Assembly: GCF_025698545.1 (NCBI RefSeq)
Contig: NC_068570.1
Span: 620,001-684,000 of the forward strand
Reading direction: 5' to 3'
DNA length: 64,000 nucleotides
DNA from: Gossypium raimondii
Lineage: Eukaryota; Streptophyta; Magnoliopsida; Malvales; Malvaceae
The number at the start of each line of letters is the position of its first letter. The stretch's first letter is position 1. Shown here piece by piece: positions 59,720-64,000 of this stretch. The notes under the pieces are model-generated. The model was not told where the DNA came from. It searched no databases and saw only the letters and a list, made by a program, of their open reading frames with translations. Both the position numbers and the translations under genes were made by a program.

Positions 59720-60060
59720 TGAACTGAACTGCACCAGTTGATTAGATTGGTTGGACACAGAATTGACCGAGGTATTAATCTGAAGGACATTAAATTAGTT
59801 AACTTGAGAATTGATACAAACTTGTTAAAACGGGCAATAAACTTGTTTTAATAATTTATTTAATTGAACCAATTAGACCCATCGAGTATTGATCCAAATA
59901 AGGATATTGAATCGATTGACTTAAGAATCGGTACAAACAAGTAAAACCAAGCAGTTGAACCAAAATTTTAACATTTTTACTTTTATGATTTATTTAATTG
60001 AATCAATTAGATCAATTGGACCGATAAATCGATAGCCGGACCAGTTCGCTTCTGAAAATT
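59720..60060. repeat. Dispersed CCGGTT-type repeat
   Basis: The words AATTGACCGAGGTATTAATC, TTGAATCGATTGACTTAAG and GGTACAAAC are shared with 60760-61110, 63823-64000 and 47275-47445. It is non-coding. Confidence 0.5.
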
Positions 60061-60811
60061 TGATTGGATCTAAATTTAGAAATCTAAAAAGTAAAAAAGA
60101 TTAAATCTTTGAAAATAAAAATATAAGAACTAAATTCTAAATTTTTGAAGAATAGAGAGAGTTATCGGATATTTCAACTGTAAATTAAATTTAAGAAATT
60201 ATTAAATAAAAAATAAAAAGGAAAAAAAAGGGGCGAATGGAGGGAAAGATGAAAAGGAAGTGACCGGGAAAAGCCGGTGGAGAAAGGGGGTAATTGGGGG
60301 ATCACATTTCTCGATGATCAAGTGAGCAGCTTTTCTTTTTAATAAGTTGTCGTTTTACGAGAACTAGAATGTCGTCTTCCCAGGCTCCAACCTGTCACCA
60401 ACCAACCATTCCACGCCGACGCCGTGGTCAATGAAAGGGTAGTTTGAGGTCACGTTATTGCTCCTATTTTTTCTTTTTTCTTCAAATATTTGCATTTAAT
60501 ATTCTCTCCAGTTTTTTAATTTCATCGATAATGTTTCAAATAATTTTTTATTTAATTGTATCTTTATATATGGTTTTTAATCATTCTTTTATCTTTTATT
60601 TTCGGATTTTGTTTTGAGAGTGGTTGAAGGCTAAGTTGTTAAGGTCCAAATCGGTAATCGAATTAATTAAGCTATCAATTTTTGATTTATTGGTTTTCTT
60701 TTTGATTGAATAAATTATTAAAATTTATAAATAAAGATAAGAAAATTGATTTAAATGGTTCAATCGTCAATTCAACTAAGGCTATTTAAATTGGATCAGT
60801 TGATCGAATCA
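60061..60811. other. Intergenic DNA with a G/C-rich patch, no gene called
   Basis: 60225-60440 is purine-rich and then relatively G/C-rich (GAAAAGCCGGTGGAGAAAGG, TCCACGCCGACGCCGTGG). It resembles a plant promoter or leader but leads to no recognisable open frame on either strand. An ATG at 60369 gives only about 20 codons. Confidence 0.3.
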
Positions 60812-60989
60812 ATTGGACCGAGAACTAATTAGGGTACTAGTCCAGGGAATGGCATTAAATCGCTTGACTCGAAAACCGGTACAAACCAGTTGAACCGACA
60901 AAAGATCGATAGAACTAGATTTTTAATATATTTTATTTTTATGAATTTTTAATAATTTATTTAATCAAACTAGATATATTTGTTAGATC
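60812..60989. repeat. Near-identical direct repeat, copy 1
   Basis: It matches 63823-64000 with only a few one-base differences (for example GGGTACTAGTCCAGGG against GGTACTAGTCCGGG). It is much closer than other members of the same family in the window. Confidence 0.85.
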
Positions 60990-61110
60990 GACAAACCAAT
61001 GGCCTGACCAATTTGACTACCAGTCCGATTCTGAAAACTTTGAGTTAAACTGATTTTTTTAACCCAATTCAACTAATTTGTATCAATTTGCGGATCAACC
61101 AATCTAACCC

Positions 61111-63822
61111 CTTATTCCAAATTAGTACACCGACTGGCCCAATCCAAATTTTGAAAACAATGCAAATTGTCATTTCACTCTATTTCCCCTTGTTTGGGGG
61201 TTAATAAGTAAGGTTCCTTCTAGAGTTTAAAGACACCTCAAGTTTACACTCTCAAGTTATGGTCGAAGAGACAGTTTCATAACCCTCAAAATGAAGTGAT
61301 GGGAGCGGTTCTTTGTGTGATGTGGTGACATTATCGATCCAACACTTTGGATCTTTCTTTGTTGGAGTTTTGATCGGGTCATTACTTGATATATTGGCGA
61401 GCATTTTTCTTTTATTTTACTATGAGAACTTTGTGCCTTGCAAGTTGAAGTGTAAATGAATTGTCTTTTTGTTTCCAAGTATCTTAAAGATTGGGATACT
61501 TAATTTGCCAAATCAAATCTCTGTTTTTATTTTTGTGTCTCGGATGTTTTATTTGATTCGTTAGCTTTTTCTTATGTAGTTTATTCGGGTAATAAAATTA
61601 CAGACTATCTTATCCATGTGGATTTAAAGGGTGAGGATATTCTTATATTTGGGTTTGCTTACTCTCCCTCTATTCACGATCTTATAATTAATAATACTTC
61701 AAATTATGAATGAATGATTGGCCTTAAAAAAAGTTTCGAGTTTGTGATTATCATGTTTTTGTTGCCTAATACAATATTTAATCATAATCTTTAAAAGATA
61801 CAAGTCAAAATTATCAACACAACGAAACACATTAACTATTATAAAAGCTTGTTAAACCCATCGTTAATGTTTCTAACAGATAGCAACTTAGACCTACTTG
61901 TGAAGTTTTTACTTCATTTTCAATATAACATTTAGGGACATTTGGTTCATGAAATGTAATATTACTTTTGATAATAGGATTATCGAAATTTATTATTATC
62001 TTAACGCATTACTAGGTATGATATATTATCTTGTTTGGTAGAATATAAGGTTACTTAAAAGCACATTTTATAGTCATTGTTATAAAATTTATTTATTTTT
62101 AACATGTATAAATATATAAGTTAAAAACAATTTTATACATGCCAATTGTTTATTTCACCAACAATGAATATTTAAAAATTTATGATAATATTAAAAATTA
62201 GCATATATCACTCCAAATATATTAAATTGAAAATTAGTTAGGATGCGAGTTTGAAAAATAATATTGGATAAGTTGAATCACGAATTAATTAAAAAATTGG
62301 TTGCTTCTCATTTTTTTTATATGAAAATTTTAATAATTTTTTAATCAAACTGGTCTAACCGACGAATCCATGACCTGACCAATATAATTGATCTTATTCT
62401 GAAAACATTGTTTAAAAAAGAAAGAGTCCCTTTACGTTGTGCCTAGAGGTGTTCATGGGTAGGGTAGGGCTGGGTTTAAGTTTTGTTTAAACATGATATT
62501 AACATACTTTATACTTGTCCAAGCCCAACCCAATCTAACATACGGCTGCCTAAAGACTAACTTAAACCCATTTTAGGCTCACCTATATTATTTTTATTTT
62601 TAAAATTTTTTATTTTATTTTATTTAATAATTAACCATTATATATCTTTTTTTATTTATTGAATTTTTTATATAGTCATCTTAATATTATTTTAATGTTT
62701 ACATTAGAATAGTATTATATACTTAATATTTATTTATTTTTTTACATGTTATAAAATACATAATATATAAAAATAGCATGATATAAAACATTATAACTTA
62801 AAAACGGTTAGGACTTAGGCATTGAATGTTAAAACCGAGCCCAACCTATATTTTAAACGAATTTAATTTTCTTACTTTAACCCTTTTTCAAATTTAATAT
62901 TTTTGCACAGACCCTCTCAAATTTGAACAGACCTTTAGACCTAAATAAGTAACTCGACCCATTAACAATTGTAATCATGCCCCACAAGCACCATGATTAT
63001 GTGTTTTTGCCATCTCCAAGCTTACTTGTTGGTGATTTTTATTTTTGGACAACTTTTGTCATGAATTTTGGTGATTCAATATCTCTCTTGTAATTACATT
63101 TTACAAGAGTTTAATTAATGTTAAAATATGTTATCCATTTTCATACTTTTCATAAATTTTAAATTTAATTTGTGTACTTTTATTTTTAAGAATTTAGTTT
63201 TTATATTTTTTAAATTTTAAAATTTAAGTCCAAATTAGTAACACTATAATTATTTTTGTCAAATTTGTTGGCGTGAAATTTTGAAATTAAAAAAAACTCA
63301 CTTGGTAGAAATATAACTAAAAATGTAACATTGTAATGAACCTAATTTAACAATATAATTTTAATGATGTTAACAATTAGACTTGAATTTTGAATTTTGA
63401 AAAGTAGAGACTAAATTCTTACAAATAAAAGTACATGGATTAAAATCCAAAATTAAGAAGAGTACAAGGATTTATAACATCTTTTTACCTTTAATTAATT
63501 GTGGTGTTAATCCTTTATATTGTTGAAATTTTTTATTTTTTAAAACTAATATAAAGTTTTGTTTAATGGCCTATGAAAATTAATTCTTACGCGGTACATT
63601 GTTGTCCCTTCTAACAATGTCGTCTTCAGGGTTTTAATCTCATCTCTCTATTTGAAACTGCAATGTGCCATACCACTTCAATAATAGATATTTGTAATTT
63701 AAATTCTTTATTTTAATTTAACATAATTTGATCCCTTTATTTTACAATGTTATTAGTAGGTTCAAATTGATAACATTATTAGTTATTGCATTTAAATTAA
63801 CAACGTGGATATTTTTCTTAAA
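61111..63822. other. AT-rich intergenic DNA with repeat fragments
   Basis: A truncated relative of the hAT-like element at 51097 begins at 62444 and fades by about 62960. Another CCGGTT-family trace lies at 62260-62400. The frame at 61257-61478 (minus) shows nothing recognisable. No gene is supported. Confidence 0.35.
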
Positions 63823-64000
63823 AATTGGACCGAGAACTAATTAGGTACTAGTCCGGGAATGGCATTAAATCGCTTGACTCGAAAACCGGTACAAACCAGT
63901 TGAACCGACAAAAGATCGATAGAACTAGATTTTTAATATATTTTATTTTTATGAATTTTAATAATTTATTTAATCAAACTAGATATATTTGTTAGATCGA
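63823..64000. repeat. Near-identical direct repeat, copy 2, running off the window
   Basis: This is the counterpart of 60812-60989. The match continues to the last base of the window, so its full length is unknown. Confidence 0.85.

Overview
The window is nuclear DNA from a eudicot plant. The evidence is intron-rich genes with GT/AG splice sites, a flavonoid-pathway gene and a plastid starch gene, a decayed plastid DNA insertion, and many plant transposons. The proteins and the repeat families (LTRs beginning TGTAACACCCC, CACTA elements with GCGGCG-type ends) look most like cotton (Gossypium, Malvaceae). That assignment comes from memory of these families and is an inference.

Four genes are well supported. 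(1) 8518-11201 (+) is a 14-exon large subunit of ADP-glucose pyrophosphorylase, the committed step of starch synthesis. (2) 16352-17395 (+) is a single-exon F-box protein. (3) 45797-49836 (+) is a six-exon dihydroflavonol 4-reductase (DFR) of the anthocyanin and proanthocyanidin pathway, with two G-boxes and a MYB-type site just upstream. (4) 52547-58252 (-) is an eight-exon auxilin-like J-domain protein of 1307 residues. A small two-helix membrane protein at 2415-2870 (-) is probable. Exon limits were set by reading splice sites and checking phase. The genes show no sign of acting together; they are neighbours in an ordinary plant gene island.

The rest is mostly mobile DNA. An 11-kb CACTA (En/Spm) transposon fills 19661-30675. 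It has matching termini, a 3-bp target duplication, two decayed transposase genes on the minus strand, a telomere-like tract, a minisatellite and elaborate subterminal arrays. A 2156-bp solo LTR (32606-34761) has a perfect 5-bp target duplication. Its 3' half and about 4.8 kb of flank were later duplicated in tandem, and the second copy then lost about 3.6 kb. A smaller solo LTR lies at 36257-36839. Three hAT-like elements with 8-bp target duplications (44546-45470, 51097-51775, 58678-59136) and several miniature inverted-repeat elements are also present. Two RNase H fragments of retroelements lie at 4585-4885 and 43943-44280.

Between DFR and the auxilin gene, 50248-50895 is plastid DNA. It fuses the start of atpI to the trnL-CAA/ycf15 region, which is not a normal plastome arrangement. 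No new enzymatic or defence system was found. The most interesting points are structural: the hAT insertion at the edge of the DFR promoter, the chimeric plastid insertion, the asymmetric CACTA ends, and the duplication whose order of events can be read.
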